64,000 nt of DNA, taken from Henningerozyma blattae CBS 6284 (Eukaryota > Ascomycota > Saccharomycetes > Saccharomycetales > Saccharomycetaceae). The notes under the pieces were generated by a model. The model saw only the letters and a program-made list of their open reading frames with translations. It made no database searches and had not been told where the DNA came from. Of this stretch, positions 22,457 to 32,712 are shown piece by piece; positions within the stretch are counted from its first letter, which is position 1; every line of letters begins with the position of its first letter. The stretch spans positions 2,232,001-2,296,000 of the forward strand of contig NC_020186.1 of NCBI RefSeq assembly GCF_000315915.1, written 5' to 3'. The position numbers and the translations under genes were made by a program.

Positions 22457-22865
22457 AACCTTTTTGTTCTTATTATTATCAAAAGACTAGTAAGACTAAT
22501 AGAGTGAGATTTTTTTCTCTTTTCTAATAACAAAATATCAATAGCAAAAATGATTTCTCTTATCGATGTAATGCTTCCTTCTTTTTTTTCTGTTTTTTTT
22601 CTCTTTTTAAGATCTTGCAAATAGTTAATATACTATTAATTAGTCGTATATCTCTCCCATCATTTTAAAGCCTTTTTTTACTAGGCGAAGCGATATTGAA
22701 AATACCTTTATTACTCTAGAAGCAAAAGTAGGGATTTACAGATGACAGTACAATTTATGATCAAAATCTTTCAAAATTTCAAACGTATTAAATAGATAAA
22801 ATATGTAAACAAACTAAATAAGAAGTGTAATCTAACAGTAAAATAAAAGTAAAAAGTTTCTAATA
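22457..22865. other. UBX3 upstream / RAM1 downstream region
   Basis: 409 bp between two minus-strand genes, with long A/T runs (T-rich tracts near 22580-22610). No gene seen. Confidence 0.55.
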
Positions 22866-24149
22866 TTATCTAAAATGTTTTGAAAATGCAGTAACCGATG
22901 ATATTGGTAATCCATAAACAGGATTAACAGTAGAACAATGTGAATTTGGTAGTGATTTGTTTGGTTCAGATGTAATATGCAAAGATGATTCATTAGATAT
23001 TTTTCTCTCAGTAGTAATGGAATATTCACTTTCAGTACAGACTAACCCTATTAAGGCATAATTGGTATGATAAAAATCAGGCTTTTTACCAGGCTTATCT
23101 CTTAATCCAGGAAGATGTTTACTTTGACAGCATGCCAACGTATAATCTCTCAATGCTTTTTTATTCATAAAAGTACCATAACCATAAGCTTCTAATATGC
23201 CACATGTTCCACCAACCCAAAATCCATAACACCCATCTACCAATTTATTACTTCTACCACAGAATCCCATTTCTTCAGAACATTGTTTAGAACTACACCA
23301 TTGTAATAATTTATTTATATTAATCTTATCTAATCCATTTAATATGGCTAAAGATGCAACCCCACAAAACGTATAACCACCGTGAGATTCTTCTGTTAGC
23401 GGAGTTGCTCCAAATCCACCTTCATAACTTTGACATGAAATAATATAAGAAAGAACACCATCAGTTAATTCCGGAGTTAATATATTTAATAACGAAGCTA
23501 TACTTAATGCACAATAGACACCTCTAATATCAATTTCACCTACTTCAAGACATGTCTTAAACCCACCATTAGATTGCTTTAACATTAATAACCAATCATG
23601 AATTGCATCTCGATCAATTTTATCCCAACAATCGTTTATATTTTCACAAAGAGCCAATGCATTAATCGCCGCATAATTACTTGCATTATGAGCCAATTGA
23701 CCTATACCACCGCTATATGGACCACCATCCGGAGAGATTGCATTTAATTTTTCTACAATTCTAGTACGAAAGTCATCAGTCAAATTATCAGTTTTATTAT
23801 CTAATACGCTTAATGAATTGGCAATCCAATAGAGTAACCAAGGTTGTGAAGCATCCAAGACACTCATATTAGAAGGTAATTGCAAGCTGAAAGCCATATT
23901 CAAATATTTCAAATGCTCTGCTTTTTTTAATACCCAATCTTTTCTTTCATGCAATAATTTAAGACATTCTTCCATGACTTCTGATCTTTCATCAGTGGTT
24001 TCAGTTTTCAATTCTTTCATGAATGTTTCAATGCTATCTTCCCTTCTAACAACAGGCTTTTGTAAAAGGATTGAGTCAGTAACATCTGTTTCTTGAACTT
24101 CTCTTTTCCTACCCAATAATTTAGCGTTAACTTCTTGTTTCTTTGACAT
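22866..24149 (-). CDS. RAM1: Ram1, beta subunit of protein farnesyltransferase
   Basis: 427 residues (S. cerevisiae 431). With the alpha subunit Ram2 it farnesylates CaaX proteins such as Ras and a-factor. Prenyltransferase alpha-alpha barrel repeats are visible (GPYSGGIGQLAHNASNYAAINAL, LLMLKQSNGGFKTCLEVGEIDIRGVYCALSIA, YIISCQSYEGGFGATPLTEESHGGYTFCGVASL). The catalytic zinc ligands are present: Asp305 and Cys307 in KLVDGCYGFWVGG, and His361 in FYHTNYALIG. The C-terminus is Ser/Asn-rich and less conserved. It is divergent from RIM13, a chromosome XIII gene in S. cerevisiae, so the interleaving continues here. Confidence 0.97.
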   Translation of the reverse strand: MSKKQEVNAKLLGRKREVQETDVTDSILLQKPVVRREDSIETFMKELKTETTDERSEVMEECLKLLHERKDWVLKKAEHLKYLNMAFSLQLPSNMSVLDASQPWLLYWIANSLSVLDNKTDNLTDDFRTRIVEKLNAISPDGGPYSGGIGQLAHNASNYAAINALALCENINDCWDKIDRDAIHDWLLMLKQSNGGFKTCLEVGEIDIRGVYCALSIASLLNILTPELTDGVLSYIISCQSYEGGFGATPLTEESHGGYTFCGVASLAILNGLDKININKLLQWCSSKQCSEEMGFCGRSNKLVDGCYGFWVGGTCGILEAYGYGTFMNKKALRDYTLACCQSKHLPGLRDKPGKKPDFYHTNYALIGLVCTESEYSITTERKISNESSLHITSEPNKSLPNSHCSTVNPVYGLPISSVTAFSKHFR

Positions 24150-24699
24150 TACTTTATTGCTTAATATATTTTCGTTTTTTTCCTTTTTGTTTCAATTAAT
24201 TCTGATTAATTTTTAATTTGGTATTATGCCTTTTTTTATCCAAATATTTGATTATTAATTGCTCTGTTCTTCAATGGATGAAATATAATAATTTTTTATT
24301 AAAATAGGTGCGTTATTGATAGAAGATATTTCTGTACACCCTTAAATTGTTAATTCCAATAATTATTTTACCTCCACATATTATTTTGGGGTTGTAAACC
24401 AATGAAATATTTCCAACGGTGTAAATTTCAAACCCCTCAAGCACTACTTTTACGAATGGAGATTTGCTTAATATGGTAGTAGCTCCGAAGTTCAAACGGT
24501 AGTCAGAATGAACAATGAAATAATAGTAAAAGCAAATCTATTTGTTATTGATATGATACGATATGATGTAACTATGAGTGTCAGCATTGTATAAGGTATT
24601 CTTTTGAACAGATAGAGCAAAAATATGATGGATGGCTAACAATCACGAAGTGTAAATTAGAGTTGATATTGTTTATTAAATTCAATGGATAACCAATAG
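24150..24699. other. Divergent promoter region of RAM1 and RIM13
   Basis: 550 bp of AT-rich DNA. It includes a five-codon upstream ORF (ATG 24685, stop TAG 24697-24699) that abuts the RIM13 start codon. I see no other feature. Confidence 0.55.
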
Positions 24700-26943
24700 A
24701 TGTCTAATGTTAACGAAAAATCTCGATGGGATGCTTGGGAAACCCTGAATTCTTTACGTTTAGAGTTCTACAAGCATGGTAAACTTGACAATGCTGAGCT
24801 TAAAAAAATTGAACGGTCTGCCTTAAAATCTACAGACGCTTCCTTTATTGAAGGTGTACTACAGTTGAAAGAGGACATGGAATTAAAAAATGGAAACGCT
24901 ATTAGAAGAGCAGCATGGCTGACCAGTAAAGGTCCCAGAAATATACATTATTTTCCTATAAATTCTAAAATTGCAGGGCCAATTCCTTTTTACAATTCTG
25001 AAGTGTTACTGACCATGGATACTTCATTACGTAACAAATATACCGGAAACCAACCTCTAATGAATGAGACTAATTACCCATATGATTGTGTTTCACAAAA
25101 TGGTGATATCGAAGATTGCTCTTTAGTTTGTTCTTTGATTAATTCTAGATTACACGGAGCCCCTTTACCAATTCCGGTGCTTATTGAAAACACTTCTCTT
25201 TATAACTTAAATCTTCATTTTAATGGTTCTGATGAAAGATTAATTACTGTCGATGTTTCAACTATTCCTACAACAAATAATTTAAGCCAATTATCATTAC
25301 ATTCCAAAAATATTAATGATAAAATTATCGAAAGAGCATATTTATGGTTGATGGATCAATCATATGATACAATTGGATCAAATACAGCAATAGACACTTT
25401 CCGTTTAACAGGGTATTTACCAGAAATCATTAAACCGAATATTTTTAGTTTTGATGATTATTTTAGATTTTTTAATTCAAAACTTTGTTTAATGGCTTTA
25501 GGTACCAATATGTCTTTATCCACTAAAAGTAAATTACAATTGAAAACAGGCCATGATTATTCAATTATTGATATCAATAAGTCTACTGAATTGTTTATTA
25601 TATCAGATCCTCTGAAGCCTTGGAATATCCTCAGAATCTCGTACGAAGAAGTATTAAATAATATTTCGCAAGTTTATCTAAATTGGAACTGGCAAAAGGC
25701 TTTTTTAGTTCACAAGGCAATTACTTTTAAATATGATTCTAAAGTTTCAAATCAATTCCAAATGAAAACAATCTTTGATAAACCAATTTTTAAAATTGTT
25801 AATAAATCAACAAAAAATATAGAAAAAATTTGGTTATTGCTAGAGACGCATTTGAAATCGTCAAAACTAGAGCCATTGTCAATTGCATACTTAACTGAAT
25901 TAAATGAGCTGTCTACTACTTTAATTTCTACAGTTTTAGAGCAACCAATTAACGATGCGTGCTCAATTGGCTTTTACTTATTGAAATTTGAAATTAAGCC
26001 AAATATGACTAAAAAATTAATATGCTATTCTTCACATACTGATGTCTTCACTTTACATTCCTATAGCATATCCAATGATATAATAATGACGAGAGATGAT
26101 ACTATTAAGAATACTAAGTCGATCCATTTCGGAAATGGCCAAGCGATCTACACACTACACGATCCCTTGTACCACACCAACCAATCGTACAGTTTGAAGA
26201 TTACAAATCAATCTGAAGATGATGACTTTTCAACTGTATTTATAACTTTACAACTAATGTCTAATATTCTTAATCCACAAATACCATTGCATATATACTT
26301 ATTTCATTATGATGATTATGAATTATTAAATCCACTTTCTATTGAAACAAATTATGAATTTTCACAATTCAATACCACTCCTCTTTCTATAATGACTAAT
26401 ACGCGTTACAGAATCATTTGTAGCACTGACGAATCTTATTTATTTGGGACAAAGGTAATATATAAGTTAACATGCAATGTTTTATCTGATCAACCTAAAG
26501 AAATAGCAATGAATCAAATATTCATAAACAATGAAGCTGGAAATATGCCATACTTTGAGGAATATAAGTTTCCAGTTCATTTTCAGACAGATAATTATTC
26601 TTCACTGAAGTTGAACTTTTTCTCACCGACAAATCAATTAACTAACTCTTTTGTACGAATTTGCCTCTTTGAAAATATATCAACATTGAGGGTAAAGTAC
26701 CATATCATAGATACTTCTTCAGGGAAATTATTATCCAATTTAAGAGAATATGGGGTAATTCCCATAGGAGGCTTTGTTATTCCAAATTTAAAAATTCCAA
26801 TAAATGCAAATCTAAAACTTGTTATTGAGATCCGTAATGAAGATTTAAACAATGTTAGAGAATTAGAAAGTCGCTATAATGCTAATGCCATCGTTAAAGT
26901 TTCCTCTGATAGAAAATTGATACTTCGGATAGAGCTATTCTAG
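24700..26943 (+). CDS. RIM13: Rim13 calpain-like protease of the alkaline pH pathway
   Basis: 747 residues (S. cerevisiae Rim13/Cpl1 727). It is the palB-type calpain that cleaves the transcription factor Rim101 at ESCRT-decorated endosomes. The protease core has the Cys box QNGDIEDCSLVCSL (Cys140), a His box at LKTGHDYSIIDI, and the segment FIISDPLKPW that should carry the Asn region. An N-terminal segment resembles a MIT-like helical region. The C-terminal half contains beta-rich C2-like domains, ending SDRKLILRIELF. The start codon is directly preceded by a tiny in-frame ORF ending in TAG. In S. cerevisiae RIM13 lies near TPP1 and YIM1 on chromosome XIII. Confidence 0.93.
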   Translation: MSNVNEKSRWDAWETLNSLRLEFYKHGKLDNAELKKIERSALKSTDASFIEGVLQLKEDMELKNGNAIRRAAWLTSKGPRNIHYFPINSKIAGPIPFYNSEVLLTMDTSLRNKYTGNQPLMNETNYPYDCVSQNGDIEDCSLVCSLINSRLHGAPLPIPVLIENTSLYNLNLHFNGSDERLITVDVSTIPTTNNLSQLSLHSKNINDKIIERAYLWLMDQSYDTIGSNTAIDTFRLTGYLPEIIKPNIFSFDDYFRFFNSKLCLMALGTNMSLSTKSKLQLKTGHDYSIIDINKSTELFIISDPLKPWNILRISYEEVLNNISQVYLNWNWQKAFLVHKAITFKYDSKVSNQFQMKTIFDKPIFKIVNKSTKNIEKIWLLLETHLKSSKLEPLSIAYLTELNELSTTLISTVLEQPINDACSIGFYLLKFEIKPNMTKKLICYSSHTDVFTLHSYSISNDIIMTRDDTIKNTKSIHFGNGQAIYTLHDPLYHTNQSYSLKITNQSEDDDFSTVFITLQLMSNILNPQIPLHIYLFHYDDYELLNPLSIETNYEFSQFNTTPLSIMTNTRYRIICSTDESYLFGTKVIYKLTCNVLSDQPKEIAMNQIFINNEAGNMPYFEEYKFPVHFQTDNYSSLKLNFFSPTNQLTNSFVRICLFENISTLRVKYHIIDTSSGKLLSNLREYGVIPIGGFVIPNLKIPINANLKLVIEIRNEDLNNVRELESRYNANAIVKVSSDRKLILRIELF

Positions 26944-27375
26944 ATTAGACAACTATATATATATATATATAACCATACTGAAGATTAGAAACATTAAATC
27001 CTAGATTTATATTTTAGAAATTGACTTAACAAATAACAGATAATATTTTATTGCATATTTTTATTTTTCTACAAGAGCTTACATTTGTACAATTGATTTC
27101 AAAAGTATTTAATGATTAACTTTAATAAATATATACTGTGAATTAGTTTGTGACATATCTATGTATTTTTTTCTTATTGGAAAATCTGTCGGTTAATTTT
27201 TTTTGAAAAAATAACGAAACAAAAGATTTATTTTATATACAGATGACCTTAACATTAGAAGAAAAAACACAGCACTAATACAGAAAGATATAATAAAATA
27301 TTGGAAAATAGCGATATCATATAGTATCGGCAACTGACAGTATTAAATATTGTAGGCGAAATATTAACCACTGTA
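26944..27375. other. RIM13-NUP84 intergenic region
   Basis: 432 bp with an (AT)n run at about 26954-26971. No gene seen. This interval is one edge of a gene-order rearrangement: NUP84 is not next to CYK3 as in S. cerevisiae. Confidence 0.55.
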
Positions 27376-29754
27376 ATGTCATTTAATTTGGGACAAATAA
27401 TAGATCAGGAAAAGCCAGTTCCTGAATACTTAGCTAGTTTTGCAAAATCTTTGCAAGATTTCCAAATAGGAAGAGTCGTAAACCATGAAGATGTTGATCC
27501 TATAGATGTGATAAAAGATTTTAGATCAATTGCAGGTGAGACTGCTCTAAGTTTAACCGATGGATTGAATGACGTTTGCACAAAAGCTTCATTTGAAGAT
27601 TGGCAACTAGAAGCTAAATTTTGGCATTTATTGGAATTGTTAACTTCATTCAGAACATCAGAGAACTACAACCAAATTATTAATGAACTTCAATCCGACA
27701 GTAGCAATAGTAATATGGAAGATGAACGTGTTGATATCACTATGGGTTCTACCAACTTCGAAGATCGGATTGAAACAAAGCCTTATAATTCTAGTGCTAT
27801 ATTTGAAAGAGATTTATTACAATCAAACAGAGAACTGTATGAAATTTGGATTATTATTGTTTGGTTACAAAGCAATAGACAACAAAAGGAACGACCATTA
27901 AATCTACCGGTTACAAAATGGTCCAGTTCTATGATATCTGGGACTCTGAAAAGTTCTGATTTAGATGAACCTCTACGTAATCCAGAATCCGGAATAGACA
28001 TTAAAGATAGATTAGATGATTCTATTTTCTATAAATACATTTTTGAATTACTATTATCAGGTAAAATTGACCTAGCAATCGAAGAGTGTAACTTATCAGA
28101 AAATATCACATTAGCTATGATTTTATGCGGGTTGAAGGAATATTCAAATCCTGCTATTGATTTCCCAAATACTTCTGGTTCAATTAAACAAAGCGGAATT
28201 CAGAAGCATGCCTTATGGAGAAGAACAGTTTTTTCTCTCTCTACCAATAAATCCTTAGACAAATATGAGAGAATAATATATAATTATCTATCAGGTACTT
28301 TGCCAGACTTTGATGAATCAGTTTTCACTGAAATTTTAGAAGAATTAGATTGGGAATCACATTTAATCCTATATTTGAATCAAAATTTACAAATTAGTGT
28401 CGAGAATTATCTAATTTCAAATTCGAAGATTGATACTACAGAATTAATTTTAGCATTACCAAATATCCCTATTCCCATTAATGATATATTAAATCTAATA
28501 TCTTTAAGACATCCAAAAGATAGTGAACACCCAATTAGAATTCTAATGGCTTCAGTTATTTTAGATACTACGCCATCCGTTGTTCATTCCTCCATTATTA
28601 TGCTTGCTAATATAATTAATGGCATCGATAATGATAATGAACTAATTAATGAGCCATATTTATTGAGAATCTTGGCCCATTTGACTATAATATTAGATTG
28701 TATTAAACCTAATTCAATTCCGAATCAAGATAAATCTAAATTGATTACAACATACGTTTCTTTATTAAGAATGCATAAACTGTATGATACTTTACCAATT
28801 TACGTTAGTTTCTTGGATGATGAAGTTATCTTAGAATCATATTCTATTTTGCTATCTACCATCGAAGATCCATTAATCAGAACTGAACAAATTAAATTAT
28901 CCAACTTTTTAAAATTACCTACTGCCAATATTCTAAGGAGGACTGCTGAAAGAATATTTCTTGAAACTCAAATAAATTATGTTCCAAATGAGTCCATTAA
29001 TATTAACTTCAATGTTGATGAGATAGATAAGCATTTAATATTTGGTATTTCGTGGCTAATTGACGGTGAGTTATATGGGGATTCAATTGATTCAATAATA
29101 GCGTTATCTAGAAGATTTTTACTAAATGGGAAGACTAAATCATTGGAATATTGTTATAATAATATAGATCTGCCAAATATAATAAAAAATTATGAATTAG
29201 AAAAAATTATGACGAATAATAATACAAATGCTTTACACAATAGTATAAATGATAACAAAGGAAAATATCATGATGATAGTAATGAAACTGACTTAAAGAT
29301 TAAAGAAATAATGCAATATCAATCTTTAACTGAGGCATTTAAGAGATATGAAGAATGGAAAAAGACTGTACAATCATTGAACCCTCAATCGAATATACCG
29401 ACATCTATTCAAAAATTACAAGAATATTCCGAAAAGACAACTAATTTAGTTAAGATATTCTTGGTTGAATTAACTGATGAATTGAATGTGAAAAATAAGA
29501 GAATATCTAAAGATGATTTTTCAATATTATATGAAATTCGTGCATTGTATATTCCATACTTAATTATTGAATTGCATAAAGGATTAATCGAAGCTTCAAG
29601 ATTATTAAATATCAGTTTATTGACTAAAGATGCATTAAAATATACCACTATTGTAGCCAATGAAACGGACAAGATATATTTACTATTTCAATCTTGCGGG
29701 AAATTAAAGGAATATTTACAATTAATTGCACATACTGCAACTTTAGTGGATTAA
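27376..29754 (+). CDS. NUP84: Nup84 nucleoporin of the Y-shaped nuclear pore subcomplex
   Basis: 792 residues (S. cerevisiae 726), an all-alpha protein of the Nup107/Nup84 family. It forms the stalk of the Y complex with Nup133 and Nup145C. Conserved blocks include FEDWQLEAKFWHLLELL, YEIWIIIVWLQ, RPLNLPVTKWSSSMISGTLKSSDLDEPLR, HALWRRTVFSLS, RIIYNYLSGTLPDFDE, RHPKDSEHPIRILMASVILDTTPSVVHSS, and the C-terminal KIYLLFQSCGKLKEYLQLIAHTATL. The size increase comes from an Asn/Ser-rich loop near residues 112-135 and a second one near 610-640. The start at 27376 gives a family-like N-terminus. Confidence 0.97.
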   Translation: MSFNLGQIIDQEKPVPEYLASFAKSLQDFQIGRVVNHEDVDPIDVIKDFRSIAGETALSLTDGLNDVCTKASFEDWQLEAKFWHLLELLTSFRTSENYNQIINELQSDSSNSNMEDERVDITMGSTNFEDRIETKPYNSSAIFERDLLQSNRELYEIWIIIVWLQSNRQQKERPLNLPVTKWSSSMISGTLKSSDLDEPLRNPESGIDIKDRLDDSIFYKYIFELLLSGKIDLAIEECNLSENITLAMILCGLKEYSNPAIDFPNTSGSIKQSGIQKHALWRRTVFSLSTNKSLDKYERIIYNYLSGTLPDFDESVFTEILEELDWESHLILYLNQNLQISVENYLISNSKIDTTELILALPNIPIPINDILNLISLRHPKDSEHPIRILMASVILDTTPSVVHSSIIMLANIINGIDNDNELINEPYLLRILAHLTIILDCIKPNSIPNQDKSKLITTYVSLLRMHKLYDTLPIYVSFLDDEVILESYSILLSTIEDPLIRTEQIKLSNFLKLPTANILRRTAERIFLETQINYVPNESININFNVDEIDKHLIFGISWLIDGELYGDSIDSIIALSRRFLLNGKTKSLEYCYNNIDLPNIIKNYELEKIMTNNNTNALHNSINDNKGKYHDDSNETDLKIKEIMQYQSLTEAFKRYEEWKKTVQSLNPQSNIPTSIQKLQEYSEKTTNLVKIFLVELTDELNVKNKRISKDDFSILYEIRALYIPYLIIELHKGLIEASRLLNISLLTKDALKYTTIVANETDKIYLLFQSCGKLKEYLQLIAHTATLVD

Positions 29755-30039
29755 TGAGTATTACTAGATAAAGTAAGAGACACCATGCGAACGTTTGGCA
29801 TTAATTCTATGTACAAATGTTCTAATTTTTACATCTGTAATTCAATAGTTACTAAGTAGTATATCAAGAGAACTTTTAAGTAAATAAAACTGTAATATTA
29901 GACGGGGCTAGTCACTCGTTATACTTTTATTTTAGAAATGTTATTGTGTTGTATTATAAGAATAAAAACTTACATAAAAAAATTATATAGGGAAACGTGA
30001 TTCAATAGAATGGATAATTAAATGTAAATTTTGCATTGC

Positions 30040-30615
30040 TTATAAGTCTTCAACAATGTTACCCTTAGCGGAAACGTAGATACCATCCAAAAACTTTCTG
30101 ATATCCTTGTTTCTGACACGACAGATTTGTTGAACATCAGCAGCGTTTTGAGAGACATCTTCAACAGAGTTACCAGACAAGACCATTTCGTCCTTAACAT
30201 TGGTAGAGAATTCAATGGTAACACCCTTTCTGATTGGAACTAATCTGACCTTCTTGTCACCCAAGAAGTTTCTGATTTCAATGAATTTTTGACCTTCCTT
30301 TTCAACGACATTAACGTTGATTGGGAAATGCGCATAAACGTATCTCATCTTGTACTTGTAACCCTTAGTGACACCAGTGATCAAGTTGTCAACTAAAGAT
30401 TTAACAGTTCTCAAAGCAGCAACATGCTTTCTGTCACCGTTGTGGACAGTGACCTTGATTAAACTTTTATCAACCTTGGTGAAGGTAACATCAATATGCT
30501 TCAAGTTCTTAACTAAAGTACCTCTTGGACCAGTAACCTTGATAACTCTGGCTTTGATGGCAACGGTAACACCTTCTGGGATGCTGATGCTTTGTTCAGT
30601 TTGGATGTACTTCAT
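30040..30615 (-). CDS. RPL9: Ribosomal protein uL6 (Rpl9)
   Basis: 191 residues, the standard length of yeast Rpl9 (cytosolic 60S protein uL6). It is colinear throughout: MKYIQTEQSISIPEGVTV, RGTLVKNLKH, RKHVAALRTVKSLVDNLI, GYKYKMRYVYAHFPINV, IRNFLGDKKVRLVPIRKGV, QQICRVRNKDIRKFLDGIYV. Codon use is strongly biased to preferred yeast codons, unlike its neighbours, as expected for a ribosomal protein. A Rap1-type site lies about 230 bp upstream. No intron. In S. cerevisiae the two copies, RPL9A and RPL9B, lie elsewhere; the position beside NUP84 and IWR1 again reflects interleaved order. Confidence 0.98.
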   Translation of the reverse strand: MKYIQTEQSISIPEGVTVAIKARVIKVTGPRGTLVKNLKHIDVTFTKVDKSLIKVTVHNGDRKHVAALRTVKSLVDNLITGVTKGYKYKMRYVYAHFPINVNVVEKEGQKFIEIRNFLGDKKVRLVPIRKGVTIEFSTNVKDEMVLSGNSVEDVSQNAADVQQICRVRNKDIRKFLDGIYVSAKGNIVEDL

Positions 30616-30963
30616 TGTTAATGTCGCTGTGATCCTCTAAATGGTCCTAAATAACCCTCGAAATCTAGAATTCACATCTTTTTACCTATATCAAGAGGTA
30701 TATCGATATTTTTCACTAGTATCTATTCATTAACCACTTTCAACAATTTGTTAGTTAATTTTCACGGATCGTGATATCGAAAACCTCCGAGAAAAAAATG
30801 GCTGAAAAACAAATAAATAGAAAAAAAAGCGAGATAATGGAACACCCAGACATTTGGAATCCTTGAGCAGTCCGGAAAATATTATAGTACAGTAAGGGAG
30901 TTATCATTTACCTTAAATACCTTTTTTTTCGAAGAGTTTAGTATAAGAGAGTATATTAATTTT
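30616..30963. other. RPL9 promoter region
   Basis: 348 bp between the RPL9 start and the IWR1 3' end. It contains the Rap1-like site (30842-30854) and A/T-rich tracts typical of ribosomal protein promoters. Confidence 0.6.
30842..30854 (+). promoter_or_regulatory. Rap1-type site in the RPL9 promoter
   Basis: ACACCCAGACATT fits the Rap1 consensus used by yeast ribosomal protein genes (ACACCC core followed by an ACAT-type half). It lies about 230 bp upstream of the RPL9 ATG. The neighbour on the other side (IWR1) presents its 3' end, so the site serves RPL9. Confidence 0.65.
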
Positions 30964-32169
30964 CTAAGATCGTTTGTCTATCATCTTCTGCAATCTGCCA
31001 AATATCTTATCACGATGAACTGCCATAGGATCTTCCTTATCTGTTTGAAAAAATTGATGGCGTTCAAATGTTTCATCATCTTCTCTCCCAGTTTCATCTT
31101 GTGAATTTTCCATATTTGTGTCCTCATCCTGAAGCCATTGATCTTCTTCATAATAGTCATCTTCGTTGTATTCCGCATAATCAGCATCCCTAGCATCTAA
31201 ATCAACGATGTTATGATTATGGTTCTTTAAAGTTTCCAAGATATCATCACTTCCCTCTAATCTTCTGAAAAGTTTAGAATATTCATTGGTACTATTAGTA
31301 TAAGCTACGTTAAGGTCCTTGTGAGAATTATCATCCTTGGATTTTTCTTTCAAATACATATTTTCTAGTTCATATTGCTTAGCACATTTATCCGTTTCAG
31401 TGGCAGCAAGTTCTTCACCTTCAGAGCCCAATAAAATAGATCTATCATCATCTTCATCTTCAGGGTAATCATTTCTATAGTAGTTTTCTTCGTTTGAATC
31501 TTCGTCATCAGACCTTAATTCTGCTTCTGAATTATCAATTTCATCATGTATTAAATCTGTATCTACCTTAACAATTCGGACACTGCCAACAGATCCTTTT
31601 AAGCTTGAAATATCAGTAGTTTCATTGACAGGTTCCAATTTATAAATGTCATAAACATAATCTAAACTTGGTAATGACGCAACTTTGGCTGCAGATCCTT
31701 TAAAATGTTTTTTGCTACGCTTTCTTTTTTCAATAGTGCCATTAATATCCTCTTCTTTTTGTTTATTCAGTTTCAAATAATCATTGACCATATTACTAAT
31801 TTCTAATGGAAGGTCTTTACAATGAGAATCTGACTGTACTGTTGAGTTTTCAGTATTTTTTTTTAAGGTTGCAAGCTCTTCCTCTGCATCTGATTCACGA
31901 CGTCTCTTTTTCTGCTGCTCCAAGATAAATTGTTTATTTTGTGCATCTGATAATTTTAACAATGGAGTAGAAGAGTTCTCTCTAGAAGATTGATAAGCAT
32001 CAGATTCTACTGTTTTTGTTAATTTGAACACAAACCTCCCTCTTTTTATCTTTCTTTCATTCTCAATATCAGTTTCACTATTTTCATCGTCTACCAGTAA
32101 AGTATTTACCGAATCTTCATTCCTCCTTCTCTTGACTCTTATAAATGCAGGAGTTGATATATCTGTCAT
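30964..32169 (-). CDS. IWR1: Iwr1, RNA polymerase II nuclear import adaptor
   Basis: 401 residues. The N-terminus is Iwr1-like (AFIRVKRRRNEDSVNTLLVDD), with a basic nuclear localisation stretch, then RGRFVFKLTKTV. A conserved central segment SLPSLDYVYDIYKLEP and the acidic, Tyr-rich VDLDARDADYAEYNEDDYYEEDQW block follow, the latter being the defining Iwr1 motif. The remainder is highly acidic. Iwr1 binds between the two largest subunits of assembled Pol II and brings it into the nucleus. It lies next to NUP84 (with RPL9 between) as in S. cerevisiae (YDL116W-YDL115C). The open frame from the conserved N-terminus to the stop requires no intron. Confidence 0.92.
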   Translation of the reverse strand: MTDISTPAFIRVKRRRNEDSVNTLLVDDENSETDIENERKIKRGRFVFKLTKTVESDAYQSSRENSSTPLLKLSDAQNKQFILEQQKKRRRESDAEEELATLKKNTENSTVQSDSHCKDLPLEISNMVNDYLKLNKQKEEDINGTIEKRKRSKKHFKGSAAKVASLPSLDYVYDIYKLEPVNETTDISSLKGSVGSVRIVKVDTDLIHDEIDNSEAELRSDDEDSNEENYYRNDYPEDEDDDRSILLGSEGEELAATETDKCAKQYELENMYLKEKSKDDNSHKDLNVAYTNSTNEYSKLFRRLEGSDDILETLKNHNHNIVDLDARDADYAEYNEDDYYEEDQWLQDEDTNMENSQDETGREDDETFERHQFFQTDKEDPMAVHRDKIFGRLQKMIDKRS

Positions 32170-32712
32170 CCTATTTATGAATTATTTTTTTTTAATTCAA
32201 ATTCAGCCAACTTCAATTAATTATACCTTTATGAATTTGCAGTGGCTTGTTGTAGTGTATTTTTAGTATAGTTATATATGTAACTCAATTATTATTGCAG
32301 CTTTGTTATTCAAATAGGTGATAACTAAGATTAAATTAAAGGAAGAATGTAAATTTTTTGCTAAAGGGTTCTAATATCTGGAGATTTTAAAATATAAGAA
32401 AAATGCATGCATACCAATAATTGGCGGTTCAAGAAAAAAACACTGTAAGGCACGTGATACTTTTGGTAATAAATCATTTTTGATGAGATAAACATTAAAG
32501 AACAAAGTAAGGGTATAAGCTGTTAGAATATTTATGAATATAGGGTATTTTAATTTTAAATTTAAAATATTTGTGAAATTTTTTAACATTTGAATAAATA
32601 TGTAGAATTTTGAGTAGATGTCACAAAAGTGTAAATATAATAAGGATAAAAATTCGATTATTCTTAAAATATTAGTTAAATAAAAGAAAAAAACAGGCCA
32701 ATATCAAAAACT
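32170..32712. other. Divergent promoter region of IWR1 and the dehydrogenase gene
   Basis: 543 bp of AT-rich DNA with a GGCACGTGATA E-box near 32450. No gene seen. Confidence 0.55.
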
